Assembly (NCBI RefSeq): GCF_026212465.1
Contig: NC_080051.1
Span: 18,238,459-18,302,458 of the forward strand
Direction: 5' to 3'
From: Amaranthus tricolor
Taxonomy: Eukaryota; Streptophyta; Magnoliopsida; Caryophyllales; Amaranthaceae
Length of the DNA: 64,000 nucleotides
Both the position numbers and the translations under genes were made by a program. Positions 1-11,732 of this stretch are shown piece after piece (the stretch's first letter is position 1; every line of letters begins with the position of its first letter). The notes under the pieces were generated by a model. The model ran no database searches and was not told where the DNA came from. It worked only from the letters and a program-made list of their open reading frames with translations.

Positions 1-1375
1 GTTTGGAGTTTTTTGTGTCTTTGATTATTTCAGGCCATTCTACTCCACTCTTGTATTGGAAGCGGATCACTCCTGAGCATTAGAATGCGTGCTTCGAGAT
101 TTGGCAGAGTTCGAGACCGCACTACGGCACTTTTGTGAGCTCACGGGTCCATTCGGATATGTTTTTAGTCCCGTTGGGTCTCGTTTGTACTTTTGCCGCG
201 TTCTAATGAAGAAAAGTAAGCACAAGACGATGGGCCCGAGCGGGTATTTTCATACCCGGGCGATTTCAAGTAAAAAAATAGGAATCCAAGCCTCAAAGCC
301 TAGGACTCAATCGGGTATACTCTAAACCCGGTCGGGTCTGTCATTAATCATTTGCAAAACTCTCAGCACACGAACCCGGTCCAGTCTTCCAGAAACCCGG
401 TCCGGTCTTGCTGAAACCCGGTCCGGTCCTGCTTTAATAACCATTTATCCGCACGGTTTTTATTAAATGATGAGGAATGTAACCAAAAGAGGGGGGTTAA
501 CATTTTTCTCTATTTTTTAGATACAATTAATTCTTCACTTTGGGAAAGAAACTTTGTAACTTTCAATTACTTTCGTTCATCGTTTGGTATTCAACTTCAA
601 GTATTATTTCTTTATCTTTTCCTGGTTATTACTTTTAATCATGTTTCCTTTAATGAATTCTTGTTTTGTTGCATTTGATATGTGTGAGTAGTTTCTTAAT
701 CTAGGGTTAGATGGAACCCTAGCCATGATGTTGATGATGAATTATTGAATCCCAATCCATTTTCGTTATGCATAATCCTTGTTCATGCTTGGTTTCTTAT
801 GCTAGTTAACTCATGTTTTTCAATATAAATTTTGGAGATCGTGGTTAACAATTCATTCAATCGCTAATGAAAGTTAGAGTTGAGTGAATTTCCTTTTAGA
901 TCAAGGACTTGATAATCTTCATGAAAATAGATAGATTTGATTGTTGGATCTTATAGAATACTATGCTCAATGTCATTACTATACTTGATTCCATGAAAAT
1001 AGGTTTGATAGTATGGTAGTGAAGCTAATAGTCTTCGAAAGGAGTTATTAGTATCTTTAATGGTGTATTCATCCTATTAAACTTGGTTATGATTGTTGTA
1101 GGGGTAGTAGGATCTCATTGTTATCATATCATGCTAGTGGGGAAATTTATCCCTAGATGTTTTAATATTATTGGTTTATCTTTCTAATTTAATTGTTTGT
1201 ATTCTAGTCATTTAGTTAGTTTAGACATATATTCTCAAAAATCGTGTGTTACTTAGGATCAATTGGTAGCCAGAAAATAATTATTTACTACGTTGTTCTC
1301 TGTGGATTCGACCCTAACTGCTGCTATACTAGTTGCATATTAGGATTTGTTTGATAGTACATAAACGACCTATCA
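1..1375 (+). mobile_element. 3' part of a long LTR (Ty3-gypsy-like), truncated by the window edge
   Basis: The right edge reads CGACCTATCA and abuts sequence that belongs to the CACTA element, so 1375 is taken as the LTR end. Just inside it (about 1300-1350) is the phrase GTGGATTCGACC, which I associate with long Tat/Athila-type LTR ends. The start of the LTR and any interior lie left of the window, so a solo LTR and the end of a full element cannot be told apart. The open frame at 89-325 has no recognisable product and is treated as non-coding LTR sequence. Orientation follows the TATCA end and is inferred. Confidence 0.6.
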
Positions 1376-1490
1376 ATAACATATACCAATTAGTGTTGTG
1401 TGCAAACTTTCGTGCAAAACAAACCAAGTTTGAGCTACTTTATGTATGAAAGTGCCAAAAATGCTTAAAAAAACTTAAAATTCATACCTT
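1376..1490 (-). repeat. Partial unit of the CACTA family tandem repeat
   Basis: This stretch (CCAATTAGTGTTGTGTGC, then AAACCAAGTTTGAGCTA) matches the diverged units of about 150 bp at 34385-35025, for example ACTAAATTAATGTTGCATGC and CAAATCAAGTTTGACCTAG. It shows that the CACTA family carries this array downstream of the transposase gene and that the LTR at 1-1375 landed inside it. Confidence 0.65.
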
Positions 1491-1499
1491 GTGAATCAC

Positions 1500-2147
1500 T
1501 TAATTCAAATGTATTCCTTCCGTGTGATCTACACACATATAACCAACATCTACATCATCTTGATCCACTGATTTTGGATTGATAAAGGGCGGGGAGTCTT
1601 CAAAAGCTTCATATTCTTCCTCATCCTCAATATCACCTATACCAAGGATACTTCTTTTTCCAGGTACAACAATAGATCATTTTTTATCAGACGGGTCTAC
1701 AATGTAGAATACTTGTTTGGCTTATGTGGCTAGTATGAATGGCTCCTCACTATCACGCAAATGAGCTAAGTCTACAAGAGTGCATCCACAAGGGTCATCA
1801 TTTTTTATGTATCGTCGATTATTATCTACCTACTTACATTTGAAAAGACCAATAGTGAAAGTAGAGTAGTCAAGCTCCCATATTTCATGTACCCGCCCGT
1901 AGTATACCAATTTAGCATCAACCGGCGATTGAACCTTAGCACTCGCGTAAAATGTAGATGATGCCAAAATGGAAACCCCACTATTCTATAGATAAGATGG
2001 CTTCTTATCTTGACCTTCAGTCAAAAATGTGAAGCCATTGACATCGTAACCCTCATATTTGTTGACATAATCATGAGGACCAAAAGCTAACCACTTAACA
2101 ATTTCAGATACACCATTGAGTTCTTCACTTATTACTCGATTATGAAA
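1500..2147 (-). pseudogene. CACTA transposase C-terminal region (DUF4216), with stops
   Basis: The minus strand, read in one frame after the stop at 2148, gives a DUF4216-like stretch. Visible blocks are KWLAFGPHDYV, YYGRVHEIWELDY, LFKCK, DDPCGC, EEPFILAT and AKQVFYIVDP. The acidic tail ends at a TAA (1500-1502). Several stops interrupt it, at least two where the family normally has Trp (after LFKCK and before SIVV) and one before AKQVFY. DUF4216 normally forms the C-terminal part of CACTA TNP2 proteins and its function is unknown. This region continues the protein from the DUF4218 segment, so the three segments are one broken gene. It cannot encode an intact protein. Confidence 0.8.
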
Positions 2148-2738
2148 CTAATCAATAAATGTCTTGTTATACAACTGCATCAATACCTTATCCACTTTAC
2201 AAAGATATTTTGTGCATAATATATCTAAATGCTCACTCAAAAAAGAATGGATTTCTGGAATATGATGCAACACATACAAGTGTGCTTGCAGAAGACTGTC
2301 TCGAGGAGGTGTGATCGATTTGGAGCCAATTGTTCCTTTTCCCTCAAGCCTTCCTTCATGTCGAGAGGTGGGAAGTCCAATAGGCTTTACCATTGCCAAA
2401 TACTCGGCTATAAAGTTACTAATCTCATCGCTCACAGTGCCTTGAATCATACTCCCTTCGGGTTGTGCTGGATTCCTCACCTTGTTTTGTAAAACACCCA
2501 TGTGTTTTTCAAAAGGATAACACCACCTTAAAAAAACTGGACCCAAAAGCTTAATCTCACGAACGAGATGGACAATAAGATGAACCATTATGTCAAAGAA
2601 AGAAGGGGAAAAATACATCTCAAACTTGCATAAAGTTACAATCACGTGGACTTGAAGAGCATCAAATTTAAAGGGATCAAGAACTTTACTACAAATTGTG
2701 TTGAAGAACGAACATAGCTCGGTACTAGCATATCTCAC
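2148..2738 (-). pseudogene. CACTA transposase middle region (DUF4218)
   Basis: An open segment of 196 residues on the minus strand that matches DUF4218, the domain between the TNP2 catalytic core and DUF4216 in plant CACTA transposases. Clear blocks are ELCSFFNTICSKVLD, SFFDIMVHLIVHLVREI, GPVFLRWCYPFEKHMG and FIAEYLA. The apparent start is only where the frame opens: the family reads straight through from the upstream segment, and a one-base frameshift near 2740-2760 has put the two in different frames. It ends at a stop (2148) where the downstream frame resumes immediately and Trp is expected. The gene is therefore broken at both ends of this segment. Confidence 0.85.
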
Positions 2739-4330
2739 ATGTTTTGGCAGTATCCACGGATTGCAATTGGTAAGAACACTTGCATCATTACATGGAAATC
2801 GTGAGATTTCATGCTACCCAACTTCAACTCACCATTTAGGGTCACAAATCTCTTCATGTTGGATGAGTACCCAGACGGAACCTTAATGCTATACAAAGAC
2901 CCACAAAATGCCCGCTTCTTTGCTTTGGACAATGTGTAACAAGCTGGAGGCAAATAAACTTTGTCATTACTCATCTTCTTCTTACCGCCCTTTCCCTTAT
3001 TACTGCCACCAACTTCATCAGCTCTATTTCTTTTCTTACTCATCTTAACATGTGCCCACAACTCGGGACGAAGACCCTTACATTCAAACCAATCTCGCAC
3101 GGCCTTAACATCCTTTGTCTTACCCGGGATGTTCGTGACAGTCCCGAGTATGGCATCGCATACATTTTTCTCTATATGCATAACATCAAGACAATGCCTA
3201 ACCTGTAGATCTCTCCAATATGGAAGCTTCCAAAAGATTGATTCTTTTTTCCATAATCGGTCTTCACCCCCTTGCACTTGCCCTGTTTTACCAAATACAG
3301 TTTCAAATCCCTTAACCTGTTTATAAACCTCATAACCGGTCAACGGTCGACGAGCTACACGGTCCTCAACCTCGCCGTTGAACATCTTCTTCTTCTTACG
3401 ATATTGGTGATCTTGTGGGAAGAACTTTCGATGGTGTATGAATACGTGTTTGCACTTAGGAATCCACGTGGATTCCATGTCATCGATACATATTGGGCAT
3501 GCTTTCTTCCCTTTGTTCTTATACCCCGATAAGTTGCCATATGCCGGAAAATCATTAACGGTGCATAAAAGCATTGCACGCAAGGTGAACTCCTCATTAG
3601 CATATACATCAAACACGGAAACGCCTTCATCCCACATCTTTCTCAAATCCTCAATGAGAGGTGCAAGATATACATCTATGTCATTGCCAGGTTGTTTAGG
3701 ACCGGAGATAAGAAGCGAAAGCATAATGTACTTACGCTTCATACATAACCAAGGTGGAAAATTATAGATCACTAACAGTCTCGGCCAAGTACTATGTTGA
3801 GAACTAAGATTACCGAATGAGTTCATTCCATCCGTACACAGTCCGAGCCTTAAATTACGAACCTCATCCCTAAAAGTCTTATGCAACCTATCAATACTCT
3901 TCCACTCCGGAGAATCAGATGGATGTGTAAGCAAGTGACCTTTCTTCACCCTATCTGCATGCCACCTCAAATTTAACGCATTTTTCTTTATAGAAAACAA
4001 GCGCTTGAATCTAGGTATTATTGGAAGATACCACAATACCTTAGCCGGGGGCCCTTTAGCATCCCGAGCCCCTTTACGCTTGTAGCGCAATAACCCACGC
4101 CTAGGACACTCTTCTAAGTTCTCATTTTCATTCCGATACAATACACAATCATTCGGACACGCATGAATCTTCTAGTACTCTAAGCCGAAAGGACACATGA
4201 GCTTTTTGGCATAATATGTTGACTTCGGAAGTTCATTTCCCTCAGGAAGCATCACATTTAACGCTTCTAATAACATTGTGAAACTAGTGTCACTCCAATT
4301 GAACAAATTTTGTGGGTTTGAAGAAAATTG
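2735..4330 (-). pseudogene. CACTA TNP2-type transposase (Transposase_21) core, broken
   Basis: The minus strand carries the N-terminal and catalytic part of a TNP2 transposase, the cut-and-paste enzyme of CACTA elements. The N-terminal portion (about 4330-4175) shows NWSDTSFTMLLEALNVMLP and STYYAKKLMCPFGLEY. It is followed by a stop at 4172-4174, then in the same frame KIHACPNDCVLYRNENE. The main open stretch (4141-2735, 468 residues) includes LRWHADRVKKGHL, LRLGLCTDGMNSFG, GPKQPGNDIDVYLAPLIEDL, ACPICIDDM, HRKFFPQDHQYRK and LDVMHIEKNVCDAILGT, all typical of Transposase_21. The KIHAC and CPIC cysteines are retained. The frame is lost at about 2740-2760. With a stop, a frameshift and further stops downstream, the gene is a pseudogene, though it is well preserved and so fairly recent. 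Confidence 0.9.
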
Positions 4331-4464
4331 AAGCTTAGCTTGAAGAAGAAGAAGGTGATCGATGAAATAGTCGTGCGTAGTACAGTAGGTTTGAATAGGG
4401 TTTATGAATGAGAACATAAGGTTTTGTAAAAGGAACTTTAAAAGGCGCGTTTTAAAAACGATTA

Positions 4465-4670
4465 TTTGTTGCGGGTATATTAGAATCGCAGTATAAAATA
4501 AGTTAAATGTTGCGGGCCTCAATTAAACCGCAGTATATAGTCCAATTTCAATTTTTAAAATAACTTATGTACTGCGGGCTTCAGGTAAACCGCAGCATTT
4601 GTTGTATTTTTTTTTTGAATTTATTCTTTTTTCAATTTATTGCTGCGTATAAAGAAAACCGCAGCAAATG
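4465..4670. repeat. CACTA subterminal hairpin repeats
   Basis: Four short inverted-repeat units follow one another at about 4468-4494, 4509-4539, 4570-4600 and 4642-4670. Each has the form TGCGGG ... CCGCAGTA, with about 15 bases between the arms. Subterminal repeats in CACTA elements are binding sites for the TNP1/TnpA-type protein. That these units have this role is inferred from position. Confidence 0.7.
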
Positions 4671-4680
4671 ACTCGAAGCA

Positions 4681-4702
4681 TATAGGTTTTTTTCCACTAG
4701 TG
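4681..4702 (-). repeat. CACTA terminal inverted repeat, 5' end
   Basis: The minus strand from 4702 reads CACTAGTGGAAAAAAACCTA. It is similar to the plus-strand end at 33568 (CACTAG, extra CTAG, TGGAAAAAAAAACC). Confidence 0.8.
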
Positions 4703-5164
4703 TATATTACGTAGGTCTACTTGACATTTTGAAGAAGTGTCATTATTGCAAGATTGTATGAATAACAAGAACAAACCTTAATAATCCCAGCATAATCCCT
4801 TACTTAAGGACACATCTTTAGACTAAACCTAATTTAGTCATTAATTAATTGTATCCCGTTCAATTACAGAATAGATACCGACTTGAATGTCGAAGTTGGT
4901 CCCTGAGGACACTCTTTAAGCCCTTTACATCGTTACTTTTGCAAATTCATTACAGGTGGTGTTCATTTCTTAGTTGGCAAGAAGTTAATAATAAACCTCA
5001 CACCAACATCATCATCATTACTACGTTTCAGATCGAGTCTTTCTTGATCCTAATAATATCTATTTTTATACAAATAGCATTAGAATTCAATGTTGTACAC
5101 AAGTCATAAATTCAAATCTTATCCAGCATCATTTCAAGTAAAATATTAACACAATATATAAGTT

Positions 5165-5166
<2 letters not shown>
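4703..5166. other. Unassigned stretch
   Basis: Open frame 4849-5109 (86 codons) has no recognisable domain. The stretch is somewhat less AT-rich than its surroundings. I see no feature I can name. Confidence 0.5.

Positions 5167-5242
<76 letters not shown>
5167..5242. repeat. (AT)n microsatellite, about 38 units
   Basis: An uninterrupted AT dinucleotide run of about 76 bp. Confidence 0.98.
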
Positions 5243-5244
<2 letters not shown>

Positions 5245-6661
5245 CATAATCACTTTTTATCCAAATGACTGTTGTAGTTATGAAATTCTATGAGTTCATT
5301 TCTTGTAGGTGTAGCTATTGACTTTCTATAGACCGTGTAGTTGATTCAAGTTTAAAGTGAGTTAATTTCTTTATTATATTTTACGACAAAATGGTGTATC
5401 TATTGAAATAATAGTAGTATATCTCTTTTAGGTTTAATTATTTTTCAAAATACAAAATTAATTCATGATAGAAATGGTGAAGTGGTCCTGATTTAATTTT
5501 CTAAACTCACACCGTCACACGAAATCTCTTTTGTTAGACACATTGAAATGCTATTAGAAACATTGCAAAAAGTTTGTATTAATTATCTCCACTTTTTGTC
5601 TTAAATTAAAATCATTTTCTTTACTTAATTTGTGAGTGGTCCAACTATTATGGTTGGACGATTTTTTTAAATATCTTATTTCAATATTAGTTTTTCTTTA
5701 TTTGATTTTATGAAAAGCTATTATTTTTTTGAGATGAAAAAATTATATAAATTTTGAAAGATATTTTCTTCCTAATAAACACAACTTATTGGTCATGCTT
5801 GTATTGTTAGTAAATATTTATAAGAGAATGTAATTGCTGACAAAGATTAGAAAATAAGGGTATTAGAAGGTAAAATTAAGAGAAAATAATTTCTAAAAAG
5901 TTGGTAAAATTTGTTTGGTAAGCTAATTTTTATTCTATCTACATAGAAAGATATTTTTTTATGAGAAATAGTTATAATTTTCATATCCTTTTGTCAACCA
6001 ATTAAACATACAAAATGCACTTAATTCCTATATTACAACAACGCTTGCTATTACCCCACTAATACCAAGATATAAACAACTTTTGCCTTCCGTTTTATAA
6101 CAACAATAAACATGTTGTTTCTAGACTTTTGTTTTTATATATTACTAGATAGTGAATTTGGGATGTATGATTTTTTAAAATTTTTGATATATTTATATAA
6201 ATTATAAATTAAAGTTTTAAGAAATAAATTTTACATTATAATTATATTTCATTTTTTTACTCTGAACAGTTGTATATATTACATATATTGTATGAAATTT
6301 TACATTGTCCGCCCAGGTGATTGTGAAAATTTAGTTCATGAAAAATAGATCACAACAAACAAAAAGTATAGAGTATGTTTTAACTATCTCAAAATACTCA
6401 TTTAATAAATAAAATTAAAAAGATATTATAAATAATTGAAAAAAATAAAATAAAATATATGATTCTCTAATACATTCAATAATGTGACCTAGAAAGTAAA
6501 AAATAATAATTAGATAGTAGAAAGTCAAAGATATAAAAATAAGTCATAGTAACAATGACATCATCATTGAATTTTAAAGGGAAAAACTTTTATTGAGAAA
6601 GTGACACGTAAGCAATTTCTTAAGATGATGATGTCAGTAGTGTTTTGTTTTAGTAATAGTT
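5243..6661. other. AT-rich intergenic sequence
   Basis: No open frame of note, no terminal repeats and no recognisable gene. Confidence 0.6.
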
Positions 6662-6696
6662 ATAGATTATAGATTATAGATTATAGATTATAGATT
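6662..6696. repeat. Heptamer microsatellite (ATAGATT)5
   Basis: Five perfect copies of ATAGATT in tandem. It is not the TTTAGGG telomere motif. Confidence 0.95.
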
Positions 6697-7949
6697 TTCA
6701 ACTTTACATACATAAACACTAAGCAGAGGCTAATATAAGATTCAAAGTCCCAAAAAGCATCAATAAATGGACAAAATTTTAAGAGAATTTTGCGTCAATT
6801 TCTATAGAGTTTTTCTTAAAATGTACAACTAATTTTTTTTTAATTCTAGTAAAATGACATGAAGAAACACAATTATCTCAAGCTAAAGCCAATATGATAT
6901 TAAAGCGATCAATTAACGTTATTCTCATCTCAAACGGTGGCAACCAAAAATATTAATGAAGTTTAATTAACGTTATCCTCACATAATGAAAACAAAATCT
7001 AACAAACACATACTCTACTCAAACATTTTGCAAAAAAAAAAAATCTCTTGTTTTTACCTCAGTATTTTGAATATTTCTAACAAGAACATTAACAAACACA
7101 TTCAATGATTAAAAACAAAAATATTTAAAAAGATGACACTCTAAAAAAATTAAAAGAACATTTTAACAAACATAACACTTTTGAAGACAATATAAATGAT
7201 TGGAGGATATAAATGAGTTGGAGAATAAGATAAAAAATAACTGAAGGATATAAATGAGTGGTTAAGATAGAGTGATAGCACGTAGAAATTTCAAGACGAG
7301 ATTAAAAAATAAGAGTGAGACCATTACCTAAAAAGAAAATGGTGCAAAATTAATGAATTATACAAGAGGGACAAAGAAAATAACAAACTACATCTCATGG
7401 GTTATTATGTGCTAATATAATGAGTTTCATATGAGGAGATAACGCCACTATCTCATTAATCTCTCACCATTAATCATTTCTTGAGACCCTGTGAACTAAA
7501 ATCAGATTAGAACTTGTTTTCTTTTTAAAATTTGCATAAGGGCATGTGACACCGAGGCCCCCAATGTTGATCGGCCTTTGTACATAAAAAGCAAAAAAAT
7601 AATTCAACAATTTAATGAGCTGCTTTACTACAGTTTATTTTATATAGGACGAAAGATTTATAATTTTTGATTCCAACAATGGGTAGCCTTGTTGGTAATA
7701 TGGAGAATTGGAGATCTCCTTTCCATGAGGACTCATGATCGAATCAAGGTAAGTCTTATTTCCGAGTCTGTTGGAATTGAGCCTCTTAAAGAGGTTGGAA
7801 ATAACAACTTCTGATTATTTGGGCTAAGCTAATAAATTCTCGACCATTAGTTTATTTGTTGTAATTCTTTGCTGGCTACGGTTATGAATCAAGGGTTCGG
7901 TTTATCTAGTGTGCAATTCGAAAGACTAGTGGTTGCGGGTTCCACTGAT

Positions 7950-7950
<1 letters not shown>
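6697..7950. other. AT-rich intergenic sequence
   Basis: Nothing recognisable as a gene. A short less AT-rich stretch (about 7550-7930) has no long open frame. Confidence 0.5.

Positions 7951-8002
<52 letters not shown>
7951..8002. repeat. (TAA)n microsatellite, about 17 units
   Basis: A perfect trinucleotide run. Two similar runs occur at 33298-33350 and 33748-33815. Confidence 0.97.
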
Positions 8003-8004
<2 letters not shown>

Positions 8005-8563
8005 TGGTAGGAAGTTCTGAAAGTCAAATTCTTGAATGATGAAAAAGGGTTTAGGGTTTGGTGCTTTTTGGTTACCTTTTATTTAATATACATATATATA
8101 AATCAAAAAAGGTTTGGTATGTTGCTTTCTCTTTTAATAATAACAGTTAGTTAATTAACAGCCAGAAATAAATATCATTGCATGAGTAATGATGATATTA
8201 TAGTTGTTCTATTATGGAGTACCTATATTTTCTACGTTGAATAGTGTTAATGTAGCAATGTAAGCTAGCTAGTTTTTGTCCTTTTGACCGGAGTAAACCT
8301 TTCATGCTTCATATCTTCATTTATGTCGCTAGCTTGTTAGGTGAGTTGTCTTTAGTACAATTCCCTCCAGTTTATAGTCTATTTGCTGGGTAGTAATGGA
8401 GTGACACTATCTATTGTTGTTGATTGGATAGTCAAGTGGTGAATGCTAGAATATAATGATGATGATGATTGAAGGAATTTACACTAACATTATTCCTAGA
8501 AATGGAATCTTTACCATTCTATAGTAAGTTGTATTTCTACGTAACAAACTTATTGGGATTATC

Positions 8564-9029
8564 AATGTTGTTAGAATCGGGATTCTATCTAGACAATGAT
8601 GGGGTAAGATCGAAATCGATAGAATCAGATTGTTAAATTCGACAATTTATTTTGATACGCTATAGGGTACTTGATTATCAGTCATATTTGTTCATTTTAG
8701 TTCATCGTTAAAGTTTTGAGCTGTATACAAAGATTTATTTGACTTCGTTTTTATTGCTTAAAAGAAATACTCTAAATAACTATTTATGAGCAACGAATCA
8801 ATAAATACATGCATTTTTTTAATTCTAATGACGATATATTTTAACTTATATTTATATGTTAGTAAAAACTAGAATATATGAATTTTTTACGATTAAAAGT
8901 ACTCATATAAAATTTGATCGTTGAATTGTAGGATCAATATAAAATTGCGGTTGGAATTATAATGTTATCATACAATCATACCATTATTAAAATCCTACTT
9001 AAGATTGAAATCAAAATTCTAATAACCAT
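8564..9029. mobile_element. MITE related to the copy at 44292-44704
   Basis: The left end TGTTAGAATCGGGATTCTA and right end AATTCTAATAACCATA are imperfect inverted repeats. The family resemblance is to 44292-44704: both read roughly GGTTATTAGAATC inward and carry GATCGAAATCG(A/G)TAGAATC near one end. I could not find a target duplication for this copy. Confidence 0.5.
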
Positions 9030-9196
9030 AAGTTTATGAGAGAGTACAAAGGACTAATATGTACAAGTCATGTGTATAAATTCACCTTACTAAATCCTTT
9101 TAAGTGTTTGGAATCATGTTGTCATGATGTATAAAAATTATTACCAAGATACTCCATAATCTTTTAAAAGGGTCTTACACTTGAACATATATACTA

Positions 9197-9456
9197 CTCC
9201 CTCTGAACCAATTTAGATGTCCCATTTGCTTGGGCACGGTTATTAAAGATAGTGTGGGATCCATTAAAAAGGGTAAGTAGTGAAGGGTAAGTAGTAAAAG
9301 GTAGTTGGACAAGTAAGGTATATGTGGGTATATTCATAATTACTTGTGTGAACTAAGGATATTTAGGTAAAAAAAGATTGACAAAAATAGAAATTGGACA
9401 ACTAAAAGGATTTTGCCAAATAAGGAAATGGGACAACTAAATTGGTTCGAAGGGAG
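9197..9456. mobile_element. Stowaway (Tc1/mariner) MITE
   Basis: The ends are CTCCCTCTGAACCAATTTAG and its near-complement CTAAATTGGTTCGAAGGGAG, flanked by TA on both sides (9195-9196 and 9457-9458). The length (260 bp), TIR and TA duplication are standard for Stowaway. There is no coding capacity. Confidence 0.95.
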
Positions 9457-10028
9457 TATAATATATACTTTATAAATTGAAGGTAAAAGAGTGTCCAAGT
9501 ATTGTGTTATGTCCTTTGGCTATAATATCATCTCTTTTCTTTTTTTTTTTTTGAAATAAATCTTTATTTCTATATAATTATAGGTTAAATAATATATTGG
9601 CTTGAGATTGAAAAGTATTAATTTCTCCAAACAATGTTGGTGAAGTCATTATTCTTTGTAGTTGTCACTAATTATAAGAACTAGACAAGTAAAAAGATCA
9701 TCATTCATTATTATTAAGAGTCATCATTCATATAACCAACTCACCTTTTTCTTGGTTATTTCTTCACCTTTCCTTGTCCTAACCTTTATATGTTTACCTT
9801 TCTTTTAAAGCCATAAGTACTTATTTCTTCACTTCTATTATAAATTAATTAATTAAAGTTGGTTTTAGCAATTTTCACGCTCTTATAAGTAAATTGTTTA
9901 ATTCATTTAAAAGTTACTATAGTTTAATTAAAATTGTAAGGTAGCATGTAAAAGTCATTAATTAATAGTTTTTAATTTATCATGTAGATTGTTGATTCAT
10001 TACAATAAGACAATTTTATTCATTTTAA

Positions 10029-10350
10029 CGATCCATTTGGTTATTGGTACTAAAAACTGCTAATAGGAAAGACTTGTAGCGTAAATTTTCATAAAATGTA
10101 ACATGTCATTCACATGTTAATATACAAAACTTTGATTATTAAAAAGTCTTTTTGTTTATAATTTTCCGTTACAACCTAGTACCACCTTTTTAAACGGTAA
10201 TGCATTGGAATAAATATCACGAAGAAAATGAAATGAGTAAAGGAGAATAAGCATAATCATTAAAATTGTCAAAATATTTTCCTATTAAAATTACACTACC
10301 TTTTTCATTATCATTCAAGCCATTTAATATCTGAGTGATAACCAGGGCTG
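10029..10350. mobile_element. Tourist-like MITE, diverged copy
   Basis: The body parallels 35609-35924: TTTTTGTTTATAA, then CCTAGTACCAC, then GGTAATGCATTGGAAT, then AAAATTACACTA. The left end CGATCCATTTGGTTATTGG follows TAA. The right end is too diverged to place exactly. Confidence 0.65.
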
Positions 10351-10630
10351 TTGGAGTGTGATAATCACTTGTAAAGTCTTATAGTCTTCTTTGTGAACTT
10401 TCTTTCACAAAGAAAAAGGCCTAATATATAATGAGAAAGTATATGTTACTTATAAGCATGGAACAACATGCATGTGAGAAAACTAATAGAATTTTTATAA
10501 ATTTGTTTGTTAATATCTTATCTCAATTATAATTATAAAATGTTTTCAATTGATCAATAAAATTCAAGTGAATAGAACAAAATATATGTTATTAGGCCCT
10601 CTTTAATTTCATCGCCTTCAATAATCAAAT

Positions 10631-10693
10631 TTCTAATAGTAATAAGTTTTATTAAGTAAATTATAATAGTAATAAGTTTTATTAAGTAAATTA
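10631..10693. repeat. Tandem duplication, 2 copies of about 31 bp
   Basis: The unit AATAGTAATAAGTTTTATTA plus AGTAAATTAT occurs twice back to back. Confidence 0.9.
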
Positions 10694-10765
10694 AACTCAA
10701 TTTGATAGTAAGATCAGAGTAAATTAAATTAAACTAACTTTACTCTGTCTTTACAGACCTTGTTA

Positions 10766-10853
10766 CTCCCTCTGTCTCTTTGAACTTGCATCATAAAACT
10801 CAAATATTTAAGAGTTTTATGAATCCTATGTTGCAAACTCAAAGTGACAAAGC
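10766..10853. mobile_element. Very short Stowaway-derived hairpin
   Basis: Left end ACTCCCTCTGTCTCTTTGAA and right end TTGCAAACTCAAAGTGACAA pair imperfectly across less than 100 bp. The right outer end is lost, so this is likely an internally deleted MITE. Confidence 0.5.
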
Positions 10854-11732
10854 AAGATTAGTTTATTAAAATAGAGTCTTTGACGGAATTGTTCCACACT
10901 ATTTTAGAATTGATCAACCTTAAATGGTGAGAAGTGCAATTATTTGCACTAATTTATATAATTTTATGCTCCTAAATGATAGTCGTTAGTAATTTCATGC
11001 TTATTTTGAAGATTTATGCTACTATACTCATTTTTGTAATTCATGGTGATTTTGAGCGGTTTTAATTATTTTAAACATAATTCTTATGGTTTTAAATAAT
11101 GACAGAGTTTACTAAGAGGATGTTAGCTCGGTTGAAGATGTTTACAAAGAAGATGAGCAAAAGAGTAGAAAAGTGTTTATAATGCAAAAGTTTTGAGGTG
11201 AAATTACACTTATTAAAAGGCATTAAAATAGTAAGTATTTTTACTTGAGAAATACAATCAACTATAATAATTAAGAAATATTTACTAATTATATATATAT
11301 TGGTTGATACTAAAATAGTATAAACACAGTCTATACATGACATTTACTTCAAAAGAGATAAGATGATGAGTGATGACTATGATTAGGAGAGCTTTAGAAG
11401 AAGTGACTATGTTGGCAATTGAGGAAAGCATTGGCTAGTACAGAATAGTAGGGTTGGCGATAAGACTCAAGAGACAAGTTAGGAATATTGTCAAGTGTCT
11501 TATATCACTAGTTTTGATTATGAGCATATCTTTTGCTAGTATAACAAATAGTTTTGGAGATAACGTGGGGTTTGACCATGAGTGAAAATTAATGTGCAAT
11601 ATCATAATTAGGTGCCCAACAATTCATCATGTAACATGGTCGTTCATTAGCATGTACAAAGCGATCTATAAGATAGGATTTTAATATTGTAAGGGCTTCA
11701 AAAATCCATTCTTCTTATACATATTTTATTTA
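10854..11732. other. AT-rich intergenic sequence
   Basis: Open frame 11092-11343 (minus, 83 codons) is hydrophobic and low complexity with no recognisable family. I do not call it a gene. Confidence 0.5.

Larger units (their letters stand above)
1376..4702 (-). mobile_element. Truncated CACTA (En/Spm) transposon, 5' half
   Basis: The 5' terminus is at 4702, where the minus strand starts CACTAGTGGAAAAAAACC. Reading leftward there are subterminal inverted-repeat units (4465-4670), a TNP2-type transposase pseudogene (about 4330-1500) and the start of a diverged tandem repeat (1376-1490). The element is cut at 1375 by an LTR. Plus-strand bases 4703-4705 (TAT) would be its 3-bp target duplication, but the partner copy is lost. 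The 3' half is missing here; a related 3' half lies at 33568-35125. Confidence 0.85.

Noticed and set aside
89..325. Open frame of 78 codons
   Set aside because: It lies inside an LTR, with no domain and no sign of conservation.
2961..3767. Several plus-strand frames opposite the transposase
   Set aside because: They are shadows of the minus-strand TNP2 reading frame.
6662..6696. Heptamer array as an interstitial telomere
   Set aside because: The unit is ATAGATT, not TTTAGGG or a close variant.
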